Assembly (NCBI GenBank): GCA_038534135.1
Contig: JBCAXJ010000001.1
Coordinates: forward strand, 1-64,000
Direction: 5' to 3'
DNA length: 64,000 nucleotides
DNA from: Thermohalobaculum sp038534135
GTDB lineage: Bacteria; Pseudomonadota; Alphaproteobacteria; Rhodobacterales; Rhodobacteraceae
Positions 9,556 through 18,269 of this stretch are shown here, piece by piece. Positions within the stretch are counted from its first letter, which is position 1. Every line of letters starts with the position of its first letter. The notes under the pieces are model-generated. The model saw only the letters and a program-made list of their open reading frames with translations, did not search any database and was not told where the DNA came from. The position numbers and the translations under genes are program-made.

Positions 9556-10731
9556 TCAGCCGCCGAAGGCTGCGAGACGACGCACCATTTCGTGAAGACC
9601 GTCGGCATCGGCATTCGCAAAGGCGATCCGCACCGCACGCGATGGCCGCTGCTCCTCCGGCAGGAACATATCGCCGGGCAAAACCAGGACAGATTGCTCG
9701 GACAACAGCGCGCGGGCGAACTCTGTTGAAGCCATCCCTTGCGGTGGCGTCGCCCAGGCAAAGTAGGCCCCGGTGCCGTGCAGTTCCCAGTCCGGCAGCA
9801 CCTCGGCGAACAAACGCCGCACCAGAGCGCAGCGGTCGCGGAATTTCGCCCGTTCGATCTGTACCCAGTTTCCAAGCGTACGAAGGCCCTGCAAGGCCGC
9901 GATCTGGCCTGCCTGACTCGGACAGATCGTCACCGTGTCGAGAAACTTCTCGGCCTGCGCGATGCGTTGAGACCCCGTCACCATCGCGCCAGCGCGGTGA
10001 CCCATGATCCGGTACGTCTTTGAGAAGCTGTAGAGATGCGCCAGCACCTCCGGCCAATTTGCCCGCGTGAACAAGGTATGGGGGGCACCGTCCACCGAGT
10101 GAAAGTCGCGATACGTCTCGTCAACGATCAGCAGCGCGCCGTGCTCCTCGGCCAGGTCAAAGAACGCATGCAGCGAAGCATCCGGGTATTCGGCGCCCGT
10201 GGGATTGTTCGGTGTCACCAGTGCGATCGCTCGAACACCCGCATGCATCAGGCGGCGCGCCTCGTCGAGATCAGGCAGCATGGCGGCAGTGCAAGGCAGG
10301 GGCAGGCACTCGATCCCGGCCATGTCTAGCCACATCTTGTGATTGAAGTACCATGGCATCGGCAGCATCACGCTGTCCCCGGCCCGGCATGCCGTCTGGA
10401 TCGCAACACAGAACGCCTGATTGCATCCCGCCGTGATGCCGACCTGCTGGGGGGAGATCCCTCCGCCATAGATCCCGGACCATTGCCGTGCCACTTCTGC
10501 GCGCAGCGGCGCGTTGCCAAGAACATCGCCGTATCGGTGCGCCGAGGGGTCCTCGAGCATCGCTCGTGCCAGTTCCTCGCAGATGCTCTGATGCGGCGGC
10601 TCACCCGGTGCCGCCTGCGAAAGATCGAGCAACTCCCGGCCTGCGGGAATTGTTGTTTCGCCTAGCCAACCCGTCGCCTCCATGATCGGAGACGCAGCCG
10701 CAGTCAGAAGGTTGGGATTCAGGGCGTTCAC
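9556..10731 (-). CDS. Class I/II PLP-dependent aminotransferase
   Basis: 391 aa, fold type I. PLP lysine is K238 in YSFSKTYRIMGHRAG; VTPNNPTG (173-179) and the Asp of IVDETYRDF (~204) are the usual cofactor contacts, and HRAG gives the phosphate-binding Arg. Annotated relatives are called aspartate/methionine aminotransferases, but the amino-acid substrate cannot be fixed from sequence. It stands alone on the minus strand, 95 bases downstream of the ppiD start, and may be cotranscribed with ppiD-trpE. Confidence 0.88.
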   Translation of the reverse strand: MNALNPNLLTAAASPIMEATGWLGETTIPAGRELLDLSQAAPGEPPHQSICEELARAMLEDPSAHRYGDVLGNAPLRAEVARQWSGIYGGGISPQQVGITAGCNQAFCVAIQTACRAGDSVMLPMPWYFNHKMWLDMAGIECLPLPCTAAMLPDLDEARRLMHAGVRAIALVTPNNPTGAEYPDASLHAFFDLAEEHGALLIVDETYRDFHSVDGAPHTLFTRANWPEVLAHLYSFSKTYRIMGHRAGAMVTGSQRIAQAEKFLDTVTICPSQAGQIAALQGLRTLGNWVQIERAKFRDRCALVRRLFAEVLPDWELHGTGAYFAWATPPQGMASTEFARALLSEQSVLVLPGDMFLPEEQRPSRAVRIAFANADADGLHEMVRRLAAFGG

Positions 10732-10916
10732 ACTGGGGCTCCATACCGCTCGTTCGTTGCGGGGAACCTAGACCGGCCTAACGACCGGGTCCAGCGAAGG
10801 GTGCCGAAGGAATTTAACCCATTTGGATGACGTGCACGGCTTGGACTTTTGGTAGTCTTATCGCGTCCGGATGGGTCGTTGTCCGGGCGATTGCTTGAGT
10901 TCAGAAAGGATGAATC

Positions 10917-11306
10917 ATGCGCTCGAATTCAGTTGCGGCGGTGTCCGTTGGCGTGGTGGAAGTCGCGGCCATGCTGCTCGAAATCTTTCGGTCTTTCGGT
11001 CCGGTATGTCTGCTGTCCGGCCTGCATTGCGACGTCGACCTTGCAAGTCTTTCGCCCGATCAGGCCCTGATCCAGGATCTTGTTCAGAACCTCGGACTAT
11101 ACAACGGCTTCATTGGCGTCGGTTTGATTCTCAGCGTGGTGCTTGGGATCGCGTCCGCGCGCCAGATACAGCTTTATCTCTGCGGTTGTGTCGTCCTGGC
11201 CGGCCTGTTCGGAGCCGCGACTGTGAGTCTGCTGCTCCTGGTTCAGGCTGCGATCGGTGGTGTCGGTTTGGTTGTGATTCTGGCATCGAAACCTGGCGAG
11301 GCCTAA
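10917..11306 (+). CDS. DUF1304 family small membrane protein
   Basis: 129 aa, three to four predicted membrane helices. The segment QNLGLYNGFIGVGLIL matches the signature of DUF1304 (typically N-x-G-L-Y-N-G-F), a family of ~120-aa integral membrane proteins of unknown function. The RBS is AAAGGATG about 5 bases before the ATG. Monocistronic; its 3' end faces a minus-strand small gene ten bases away. Confidence 0.75.
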   Translation: MRSNSVAAVSVGVVEVAAMLLEIFRSFGPVCLLSGLHCDVDLASLSPDQALIQDLVQNLGLYNGFIGVGLILSVVLGIASARQIQLYLCGCVVLAGLFGAATVSLLLLVQAAIGGVGLVVILASKPGEA

Positions 11307-11315
11307 ATAAGACGA

Positions 11316-11516
11316 TCAATACGTCGCGAGCGGATCGTCCAACCCGAAGGTTCCCGGGATAACGCCGGTCTGCGTCTCGACAATCGTAAAGCCGTTGTCA
11401 TCGACAGACTTGGCCTTGGCGACCTTCTCGGTGTTCCTCGCAACGGTGACCGGCTTGGTGTCGATCACTGGCATCACGTCCTGGCTTTTGTTCCGGACCG
11501 GTTTGCGCTTGTTCAT
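11316..11516 (-). CDS. Hypothetical 66-aa protein
   Basis: Short basic N-terminus (MNKRKPVRNK) then a polar, largely unstructured chain ending in FGLDDPLATY. It has no signal peptide, membrane segment or recognisable domain. The start is supported by a strong AGGAGGGG Shine-Dalgarno about 7 bases upstream of the ATG at 11516. The upstream region is shared with the divergent ABC-F gene. Family unknown. Confidence 0.65.
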   Translation of the reverse strand: MNKRKPVRNKSQDVMPVIDTKPVTVARNTEKVAKAKSVDDNGFTIVETQTGVIPGTFGLDDPLATY

Positions 11517-11627
11517 AGTTAACCCCTCCTGCTGACCGGCCGGACCATTACTCAAAATTGATGAGGATTCCGTAACGGATGCTACACATCTTGACCGTTT
11601 GGCGCAGAAAGGTGCATTGACCGCGCC

Positions 11628-13466
11628 ATGGCAGCGCCACCCATCCTCACGCTCACCGATGCAACACTCGGCTTCGGTGGCCGCCCACTTCTGTCCGGTG
11701 TCTCGATCGCCATCGGGGCAGGGGACCGGCTCTGCGTGGTTGGCCGCAACGGGTCGGGCAAGTCGACGCTCATGAAGATCATGGCGGGCATGGTTGATCT
11801 GGATTCGGGCGAGCGCTTCGTCCCGCCAGGACGGCACGTTGCCTATCTTCCACAAGATCCCGATCCGTCGGGTTTCGCGACGCTTGCAGATTTCGCCGCC
11901 GCCGATCTGGCGCCAGAGGACCGCTGGAAGGCCGAAAGCGCCATGGACGGGCTGAAGGTCGCGCACGATGCAAGTCCGGCGACAGCCTCGGGCGGCGAGA
12001 AACGCCGCGCTGCCCTCGCGCGCCTTCTGGCAGCGGAAGCCGACCTGATGCTGCTCGACGAGCCGACCAACCATCTCGACATCCAGGCGATTGAGTGGCT
12101 CGAGGATCATCTCGCAAGCACCCGCGCGGCCTTCGCGCTGATCAGCCACGATCGGGCTTTCCTGACGCGGCTTGCACGCGCGACGCTTTGGATCGATCGC
12201 GGCACCGTGCACAGATCACCGCATGGGTTCGACCGGTTCGAGGACTGGCGCGATAAGATCTGGGAGGAGGAAGACCAGCAGCGCCACAAGCTCGATCGCT
12301 TGATCAAGCAAGAGGCACACTGGTCCGTTTACGGTATCTCAGCCCGGCGCACGCGCAATCAGGGTCGTCTGCGCAAGCTGTCCGCTCTGCGCCAGGAACG
12401 CGCCGACCAGATCCGCCGGTCCGGTGCCGCTGCCATGGCGTTCGAGTCAGGTTCGAAGTCGGGCAAGCTGGTGGCCGAGGTCAAGGGCGTTACCAAGGCG
12501 TTCGGCAATTGCCGGATCGTCTCGGACTTCTCGCTGCGCATCGCGCGCGGAGAACGGGTCGCGCTGGTCGGCCCCAACGGGGCGGGGAAGACGACGCTCT
12601 TGCGGATTCTGATCGGCGAGACCCAGCCAGACAGTGGCACCGTCCGCATCGGAACGGGACTGGAGCTTGCCGTTTTCGATCAGTCCCGCGCCGCACTTGA
12701 TCCCGAGAAATCGCTCTGGGAAACGCTGACCACCGATCCAGCGCTCGGCGTTTCCGGCAATTCGGATCAGGTGACGGTGCGCGGTCGTCCAAAGCACGTT
12801 GTCGGCTATCTCAAGGACTTCCTGTTCGATGAACGCCAGGCACGCGGGCCCGTGAAGGCATTGTCGGGCGGTGAGCAGGCGCGGCTTCTGATGGCACGCC
12901 TGATGGCGCGGCCGTCGAACATGCTGGTGCTGGACGAGCCGACCAACGATCTGGACATCGAAACGCTCGACCTGCTGCAGGAAATCCTGGGTGAGTACGA
13001 CGGCACGGTTCTGCTGGTCAGCCACGACCGGGACTTTCTGGACCGGGTTGCGACCACCACCATCGCGATGGAGGGCGACGGCGAGGCGGTGATCTACTCC
13101 GGTGGCTGGACCGACTATCTTGCGCAGCGCGGCAGCAAACCGGACTGGTTGAAGACCGAGGACACCGTTGATCGCAAACCAGTCACGCCAAAGCAGGTTC
13201 CGGCGCAGGTGAAGGCAGCCGCGCCATCCCGGAAGATCAGCTTCCGGCAACAAAAACGGCTCGACGAACTGCCCGGGGAGATCGAGCGCCTTGAAGGCGA
13301 CATCTCCAGGCTCGAGAGCCTGCTCGCCAATCCCGACCTCTATGCCCGAGATCCCGGCAAGTTCGAAAAGGCTACGGCCGCCCTGTCACAACGTCAGACG
13401 CTGCTTGAGAAGGCCGAAGGCGAATGGCTCGAGCTTGAAGAACTGGCCGACGCGGCAAACACTTGA
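11628..13466 (+). CDS. uup: ABC-F ATPase of the Uup type
   Basis: 612 aa, two ABC cassettes and no membrane domain. Cassette 1: Walker A GRNGSGKST, signature SGGEKRRA, Walker B LMLLDEPTNHLD. Cassette 2: GPNGAGKTT, LSGGEQARL, LVLDEPTNDLD. The linker (~residues 215-275) is basic and helical. A C-terminal coiled coil (~residues 535-605) is typical of Uup rather than EttA/YbiT. ABC-F proteins act on the ribosome; Uup is linked to branched DNA intermediates and ribosome function. Monocistronic. Confidence 0.9.
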   Translation: MAAPPILTLTDATLGFGGRPLLSGVSIAIGAGDRLCVVGRNGSGKSTLMKIMAGMVDLDSGERFVPPGRHVAYLPQDPDPSGFATLADFAAADLAPEDRWKAESAMDGLKVAHDASPATASGGEKRRAALARLLAAEADLMLLDEPTNHLDIQAIEWLEDHLASTRAAFALISHDRAFLTRLARATLWIDRGTVHRSPHGFDRFEDWRDKIWEEEDQQRHKLDRLIKQEAHWSVYGISARRTRNQGRLRKLSALRQERADQIRRSGAAAMAFESGSKSGKLVAEVKGVTKAFGNCRIVSDFSLRIARGERVALVGPNGAGKTTLLRILIGETQPDSGTVRIGTGLELAVFDQSRAALDPEKSLWETLTTDPALGVSGNSDQVTVRGRPKHVVGYLKDFLFDERQARGPVKALSGGEQARLLMARLMARPSNMLVLDEPTNDLDIETLDLLQEILGEYDGTVLLVSHDRDFLDRVATTTIAMEGDGEAVIYSGGWTDYLAQRGSKPDWLKTEDTVDRKPVTPKQVPAQVKAAAPSRKISFRQQKRLDELPGEIERLEGDISRLESLLANPDLYARDPGKFEKATAALSQRQTLLEKAEGEWLELEELADAANT

Positions 13467-13556
13467 CCATCCGGTGGTCGTTAACCTTTCTTGATATCTG
13501 GTTATTATCGTTTGGCCAGTAGCGTCTCTTCACCAGTCGGGAGTGTGGGGGCGCAG

Positions 13557-14054
13557 ATGACTTCAAGGCAGTCGCGGATACATGGATCGAAGCAGGTTCT
13601 TCGCGCTTCATTAGGCGCGGCTGCGCTGGCGTTCTGTCTGGGGCTCGCCTCTCCGACATCCGTGGCGCTGGCGGCCGATCCGCCGAAAGAAGCCGAGGCG
13701 GAGGCCGAGACCAACGACCGTCCTGACCCGCTGACCGCCGCGAGCAACCCGCTCTCGGGCATCGGCCGGTCCGGCCTTCGTGTCTACCATTTCCATTGCG
13801 AAAGCTGTCATGGCTATCTGGGCGAGGGGACGCGGCGGGCACCGGCCCTCGCTGGAACCATCTATGCCACGGATCATGCGTCACGGCGCAGGTTCCACGA
13901 ACAGTTTCGCACGGCCTATTCGAAACACGCCCAGGTCGCGCGCGGAACGCGCGATCGTCCGGGGCCCCGGTTCAACGAACTCGAGATGGTCGCAAAATTC
14001 CTGCGCGAGGTCGAGGTCTGGCGCAAGACGATCACGGCGGCCACGGGCAACTAG
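13557..14054 (+). CDS. Exported c-type cytochrome domain protein
   Basis: 165 aa. A basic N-terminus plus hydrophobic stretch ending VALAADPP (cleavage near residue 40) indicates Sec export. A single haem c site CESCH lies at residues 81-85. A charged Glu/Ala linker precedes the haem domain. The usual class I axial methionine loop is replaced by RPGPRFNELE; the only Met in the haem-domain C-terminus is M144, within the last helix. Start: an upstream in-frame TTG at 13491 exists, but the ATG at 13557 fits the signal peptide. Electron partner unknown. Confidence 0.8.
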   Translation: MTSRQSRIHGSKQVLRASLGAAALAFCLGLASPTSVALAADPPKEAEAEAETNDRPDPLTAASNPLSGIGRSGLRVYHFHCESCHGYLGEGTRRAPALAGTIYATDHASRRRFHEQFRTAYSKHAQVARGTRDRPGPRFNELEMVAKFLREVEVWRKTITAATGN

Positions 14055-14070
14055 CGGGCAGACGGTCTGA

Positions 14071-14967
14071 TCAGTCCTCCGGCGGGGTGCGCTTCGCGCG
14101 CATTTCGTCCATCTGTCTCTGGCGGTCGGCAAAGCGTGCGCGATCGTCGTCAGAGTACTCCGACATACAGGCCGGGCAACTCACCCCGCGCTTGTAGTGC
14201 GGGCTCTTCAGCGCTTCCGGCGAGACAGGCCGCCCGCAGGCATGGCACATCGTGTGGCTGCCGCGCTCCAGCCCGTGGACGACCGACACGCGATTGTCGA
14301 ACACGTAGCATTCCCCGTCCCACGTGCTGGCCCTGGCTGGAACCTGCTCCAGGTATTTCAGAATCCCGCCTTTCAGGTGCAGCACCTCATCGACGCCCTG
14401 GCCCAGCAACCAGCTTGACGCTTTCTCGCAGCGTATCCCGCCGGTGCAGAACATCGCGATCCGCTTGCCCTCGAACCCGTCCTTGTGGGCATCCCACCAG
14501 GCTGGAAACTCGCCGAAACTCGCGGTCTTCGGATCTACGGCTCCGTCAAACGAGCCGATGGCGACCTCGTAGTCATTGCGTGTGTCGATGACGACCGTGT
14601 CCGGATTGTTCACCACGTCATTCCAGTCTTCTGGCGCCACATAGGTCCCGACGCGCGCGCTCGGGTCGACTTGCTGGCCGAGTGTCACGATCTCGCGCTT
14701 CAGCCGGACCTTGAGGCGCCGGAACGGCTGTGCTTCGGCCGTTGCCTCTTTCCATTCCAGATCGGCGCAACCCGGAAGAGACTTCAGATGTGCAAGAACC
14801 GCATCAACCCCAGCACGCGGTCCCGCAATCGTGCCGTTGATCCCCTCTGGCGCCACCAGGATCGTGCCGCGCACGTCAGCCACCTCCGCGAGCGTTCTTA
14901 TCCCCGGACGCAGACCATCCGGATCCTCGAACGGGGTGAACTGGTAGAAGGCTGCGATGTGCATCAT
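14071..14967 (-). CDS. trhO: tRNA uridine(34) hydroxylase TrhO (rhodanese-like, YceA)
   Basis: 298 aa. It makes 5-hydroxyuridine at the tRNA wobble position in an oxygen-dependent reaction. N-terminal ferredoxin-like region contains VAPEGINGTIAG (~residues 38-49); the rhodanese domain contains VVIDTRNDYEV and the active loop FCTGGIRCEKAS (C174, C180). The C-terminal tail carries CHACG...CPAC cysteine pairs typical of TrhO and likely to bind zinc. Convergent with the cytochrome gene (17 bases between stops). Confidence 0.93.
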   Translation of the reverse strand: MMHIAAFYQFTPFEDPDGLRPGIRTLAEVADVRGTILVAPEGINGTIAGPRAGVDAVLAHLKSLPGCADLEWKEATAEAQPFRRLKVRLKREIVTLGQQVDPSARVGTYVAPEDWNDVVNNPDTVVIDTRNDYEVAIGSFDGAVDPKTASFGEFPAWWDAHKDGFEGKRIAMFCTGGIRCEKASSWLLGQGVDEVLHLKGGILKYLEQVPARASTWDGECYVFDNRVSVVHGLERGSHTMCHACGRPVSPEALKSPHYKRGVSCPACMSEYSDDDRARFADRQRQMDEMRAKRTPPED

Positions 14968-15033
14968 GATCGGCGCTATATCGCGCTTCGCGTGCTTGGA
15001 TCAATTCCCCCAAACAGGCGCGAGGCGCTCATG

Positions 15034-15062
15034 TTGACAATGCAACGGCACCGCGCTATGCG
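15034..15062 (+). promoter_or_regulatory. Putative sigma70 promoter of the ffh operon
   Basis: TTGACA (15034-15039), 17-base spacer, TATGCG (15057-15062). The -35 is a perfect consensus and the -10 keeps TAT. It lies ~105 bases upstream of the ffh ATG and ahead of two tandem hairpins. Confidence 0.5.
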
Positions 15063-15071
15063 CCGCGCGTC

Positions 15072-15109
15072 CCGGAAGTGAGAGCTTCCGGTCCCGGGCG
15101 TGCCCGGGA
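15072..15109 (+). other. Two tandem hairpins in the ffh leader
   Basis: Stem 1: CCGGAAG/CTTCCGG (15072-15078 with 15085-15091), loop TGAGAG. Stem 2 follows directly: TCCCGGGC/GCCCGGGA (15092-15099 with 15102-15109), with a 2-base nominal loop, so it would open by one or two pairs in RNA. No T-run follows, so this is not a simple terminator. It would sit in the 5' untranslated part of the ffh transcript. Confidence 0.5.
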
Positions 15110-15167
15110 TCGCCGTCGGTCAGCGCGTTGCGCCCACCGGCGCATTTGTCGTTGTGGAGGACCGACC

Positions 15168-16706
15168 ATGTTCGAAGCGCTGTCCGATCGCCTGTCCGGA
15201 GTTCTCACCCGGCTGACCGGCAAGGGTGCGCTATCGGAGGACGACGTCAAAACCGCGCTGCGCGAAGTCCGTGTGGCACTGCTCGAGGCTGATGTCTCGC
15301 TGCCGGTCGCGCGCAACTTCATCAAGACCGTCCAGGACCAGGCGACGGGCCAGTCGGTGCTCAAATCGGTCACGCCGGGCCAGCAGGTCGTCAAGATCGT
15401 CCATGACGCGCTGATCACGGTGCTTGCGGGCGATGACCCGGACCCCGGTGCACTCAAGATCGACTCGCCGCCCGCCACGATCCTGATGGTCGGATTGCAG
15501 GGCTCGGGCAAGACCACCACCACCGCCAAGCTCGCCAATCGCCTGACCAACCGCGACAAGAAACGCATCCTGATGGCCTCGCTCGACACCCGCCGCCCGG
15601 CGGCGATGGAGCAGCTCAAGGTGCTCGGCCAGCAGATCGGCGTCGACACCCTGCCGATCGTCATGGGCCAGGATCCGGTCGCCATCTCCAAGCGCGCGAA
15701 GCAGCAGGCGACGCTGGGTGGCTATGATGTCGTGATGCTCGACACCGCAGGGCGCCTCTCGATCGACGATGCGTTGATGGCCGAGGTCGAGCAGGTCCGC
15801 GACTTCGCGAACCCGAACGAGACCCTGCTCGTGGTCGACGGCCTGACCGGTCAGGATGCCGTCAACACCGCCGAGAATTTCGACCAGCGCATCGGCATCT
15901 CGGGCGTCGTGCTTACCCGGATGGACGGCGACGGGCGCGGCGGTGCGGCACTTTCCATGCGCGCCGTGACCGGCAAGCCGATCAAATACGTCGGCCTTGG
16001 CGAGAAGATGGACGCGCTCGAGGAGTTCCACGCCGAGCGTGTCGCGGGCCGTATCCTTGGCATGGGTGACATCGTCTCCCTGGTCGAGAAGGCTCAGGAA
16101 ACCATCGAGGCCGAAGAGGCCGAGCGCATGATGAAGCGGTTCCAGAAGGGCCGCTTCGACATGAACGACCTGCAGAAACAGCTCGAGCAGATGCAGCAGA
16201 TGGGCGGCATGGGCGGGATCATGTCGATGATGCCCGGCATGGGCAAGATGACCAAGGCGCTCGAGGAGTCGGGCATGGACGACAAGGTCATCAAGCGCCA
16301 GATCGCGATCATTCAGTCCATGACCAAAGAGGAACGGCGCAAGCCCGACCTGATGAAGGCCTCCCGCAAAGAACGCGTCGCAAACGGCTCCGGCATGAAG
16401 GTGCAGGACGTCAACCAGCTTTTGAAGATGCACCGCCAGATGTCCGACATGATGAAGAAACTCGGCAAGAAGGGCAAACGCGGTCTGATGGGCATGATGC
16501 AGGGCATGATGGGCGGCAAGGGCGGGATGCCCGGGATGCCGGGCCTGCCCCCTGGCGGAATGCCCGGTGGTCTGCCCCCAATGCCGAGCGGCGGAACCGG
16601 TGCTGCTGGCGGTCCCGCTTTGCCTCCGGGTTTCCCGGGGCTGCCGGGCGGTGGCGGGGGTGCAAAACTGCCGCCGGGCCTTGGCGGTTTTGGGAAAAAG
16701 AAGTGA
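15168..16706 (+). CDS. ffh: Signal recognition particle GTPase Ffh (SRP54)
   Basis: 512 aa. Binds signal sequences of nascent membrane and secreted proteins together with 4.5S RNA and delivers ribosomes to FtsY. N domain residues 1-~90; G domain with Walker A GLQGSGKTTT (~residue 108), DTRRPAAMEQ, LDTAGR and TRMDGD; then the Met-rich M domain. The C-terminal tail is unusually Gly/Met/Pro-rich (repeats of GMPG and GGMPGG, last ~50 residues). Start ATG at 15168 has TGGAGG 8 bases upstream. The stop overlaps the start of the next gene (GTGA). Confidence 0.97.
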   Translation: MFEALSDRLSGVLTRLTGKGALSEDDVKTALREVRVALLEADVSLPVARNFIKTVQDQATGQSVLKSVTPGQQVVKIVHDALITVLAGDDPDPGALKIDSPPATILMVGLQGSGKTTTTAKLANRLTNRDKKRILMASLDTRRPAAMEQLKVLGQQIGVDTLPIVMGQDPVAISKRAKQQATLGGYDVVMLDTAGRLSIDDALMAEVEQVRDFANPNETLLVVDGLTGQDAVNTAENFDQRIGISGVVLTRMDGDGRGGAALSMRAVTGKPIKYVGLGEKMDALEEFHAERVAGRILGMGDIVSLVEKAQETIEAEEAERMMKRFQKGRFDMNDLQKQLEQMQQMGGMGGIMSMMPGMGKMTKALEESGMDDKVIKRQIAIIQSMTKEERRKPDLMKASRKERVANGSGMKVQDVNQLLKMHRQMSDMMKKLGKKGKRGLMGMMQGMMGGKGGMPGMPGLPPGGMPGGLPPMPSGGTGAAGGPALPPGFPGLPGGGGGAKLPPGLGGFGKKK

Positions 16707-17227
16707 CGAGACCAGTCCTCCATACGGAGCGCCTGGTGCTCGAGCCTGTGTCGGAGAGCCATCTCGAAGGGTATCTGGCGTATTATGCGATTCCGAACGA
16801 TCAGAAGGGTGGGTACCGGGCGCCACGCGATCCCGCGGACGTCCGGGCAATCCTGCACCGTGCCGTCGATGAATGGCAGCGGCTTGGTTTCGGAATGTTC
16901 GCCATCAAGCGCAAGGATACCGGCACATTCGTCGGCGGAACCGGGATCGTCCACGCGGATGACTGGCCCCGACACGAACTGACCTGGTGGCTGATGCCGG
17001 ACGCGCAGTGCACCGGCTTCGCGACCGAGGCGAGCATCGCTGTGCTGCGTTGGGCGTATGATACGCTCGGCTGGCCAGTGGTCGAGACGCATATGCGCGA
17101 CGAGAACCGTCCCGCAAGACGGCTCGCCGAACGCCTCGGCGGAGCTGTCATTGGGCGCGAAACCTTCCCGGACGGCGTCACGCGCGACGTCTTCGCGCTG
17201 CCACGCCCCGAAGCGACGGCCGCATGA
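16703..17227 (+). CDS. GNAT family N-acetyltransferase (1 of 4 in tandem)
   Basis: 174 aa, RimJ/RimL-like GNAT. Starts VLHTERLVLEPV and contains the ELTWWLMPDAQCTGFATEAS segment, corresponding to the acetyl-CoA binding region, and NRPARRLAERLG near the C-terminus. GTG start overlaps the ffh stop by four bases. It transfers acetyl from acetyl-CoA to an amine, possibly a protein N-terminus; the substrate is unknown. Confidence 0.88.
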   Translation: MTRPVLHTERLVLEPVSESHLEGYLAYYAIPNDQKGGYRAPRDPADVRAILHRAVDEWQRLGFGMFAIKRKDTGTFVGGTGIVHADDWPRHELTWWLMPDAQCTGFATEASIAVLRWAYDTLGWPVVETHMRDENRPARRLAERLGGAVIGRETFPDGVTRDVFALPRPEATAA

Positions 17228-17754
17228 ACGCGATCCCGGTCGATATCCCGGTCCTCGAGACCGAACGCCTGATCATGCGCGGCCACCGGATCGACGATCT
17301 GGCCGAAGAGAAGGCGTTCCAGATCTCGGATCGCGCCAAGGGGATCGGCGGGCCGCACCCGCCCGAGCGCGCCTGGGCCGCACTCTGCAGCTACATTGGC
17401 CACTGGGTCCTGCGCGGCTACGGCATGTGGGCGCTCGAAGAGAAATCCACCGGGCGCTACGTTGGCCGCGTTGGCTGCTTTTACCCGGACCTCTGGATCG
17501 AACGGGAAATCGGCTGGTCTGTCACCGGCCCAGGCGAAGGCAAGGGCTATGCGTTCGAAGCCGCCCGGGCGTCGCGCCAGTACGCCTATAAAACGCTGGG
17601 TTGGACCACGGCGATCAGTGTGATCGCCCCGGACAACGCGCGCTCTATCGCACTCGCGAAGCGCATGGGGTGCACGCAGGACCCGAACTGGGAGCACCCG
17701 ACCCACGGCTCTCTCACGATCTGGCGTCATCCCGGACCGGAGGCGTCAGCATGA
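17224..17754 (+). CDS. GNAT family N-acetyltransferase (2 of 4)
   Basis: 176 aa. The pattern is ETERLIMRGHR at the N-terminus, GYGMWALEE in the middle, EIGWSVTGPGEGKGYAFEAA as the acetyl-CoA loop, and NARSIALAKRMG near the end. It overlaps both neighbours by four bases (ATGA). It shares layout and residues with copies 1, 3 and 4, so the four are local duplicates. The nearest classified relatives are RimJ/RimL-type ribosomal-protein acetyltransferases, which suits the translation-related operon, but that is inference. Confidence 0.88.
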   Translation: MNAIPVDIPVLETERLIMRGHRIDDLAEEKAFQISDRAKGIGGPHPPERAWAALCSYIGHWVLRGYGMWALEEKSTGRYVGRVGCFYPDLWIEREIGWSVTGPGEGKGYAFEAARASRQYAYKTLGWTTAISVIAPDNARSIALAKRMGCTQDPNWEHPTHGSLTIWRHPGPEASA

Positions 17755-18269
17755 CATTGGCGCCGATCATCGAAACGGAACGCTTGCGCCTGCGACCGCT
17801 GGGGGCGGACGACTTTGCGCCGCTCTTCGAGTTCTACGCGTCCGACCGTGCCCGTTTCGTGGGTGGTCCGAAGGATGCCGAGGCAACTTGGCGAACGCTC
17901 GCGAGCGAGATAGGCCACTGGACCTTGCGCGGCTATGGCCGTTTCGGGGTCGAGGAACAGGGCACCGGCGCGCTCTGTGGTCTGATTGGCCCCTGGAATC
18001 CGCATGGGTGGCCGGAACCTGAGATCGGCTGGGACTTGATGAACGGGTTCGAGGGCAAGGGCTACGCAACCGAAGCCGGGCGCGCGGCGCGCGACTACGT
18101 CTACGGTACGCTGGGGTGGACGACGACGGTCAGCCTTATTGCCATCGGCAATGACGGCTCACGCGGTGTCGCACGTCGTCTCGGTGCTGAGATGGAACGA
18201 CATTACACCCACTCCCGGTTCGGCGAGATGGAGATCTGGCGCCATCCAGGGCCAGAGGCGCTGCCATGA
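17751..18269 (+). CDS. GNAT family N-acetyltransferase (3 of 4)
   Basis: 172 aa beginning MTLAPIIETERLRLRPL. Contains GHWTLRGYGRFGVEE and EIGWDLMNGFEGKGYATEAG, very close in layout to copy 2, and GSRGVARRLGAEM at the end. ATG overlaps the upstream stop (ATGA) and its own stop overlaps copy 4. A longer in-frame opening exists upstream but lies wholly inside copy 2 and is not a plausible start. Confidence 0.88.
   Translation: MTLAPIIETERLRLRPLGADDFAPLFEFYASDRARFVGGPKDAEATWRTLASEIGHWTLRGYGRFGVEEQGTGALCGLIGPWNPHGWPEPEIGWDLMNGFEGKGYATEAGRAARDYVYGTLGWTTTVSLIAIGNDGSRGVARRLGAEMERHYTHSRFGEMEIWRHPGPEALP

Noticed and set aside
14968..15167. 4.5S RNA gene upstream of ffh
   Set aside because: The two hairpins are separate short stems and lack the conserved SRP RNA tetraloop and symmetrical loops.
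15231..16850. 539-codon opening antisense to ffh
   Set aside because: It lies entirely over the ffh and GNAT frames, is His/Leu-rich in the manner of a GC-driven shadow frame, and has no RBS or domain.
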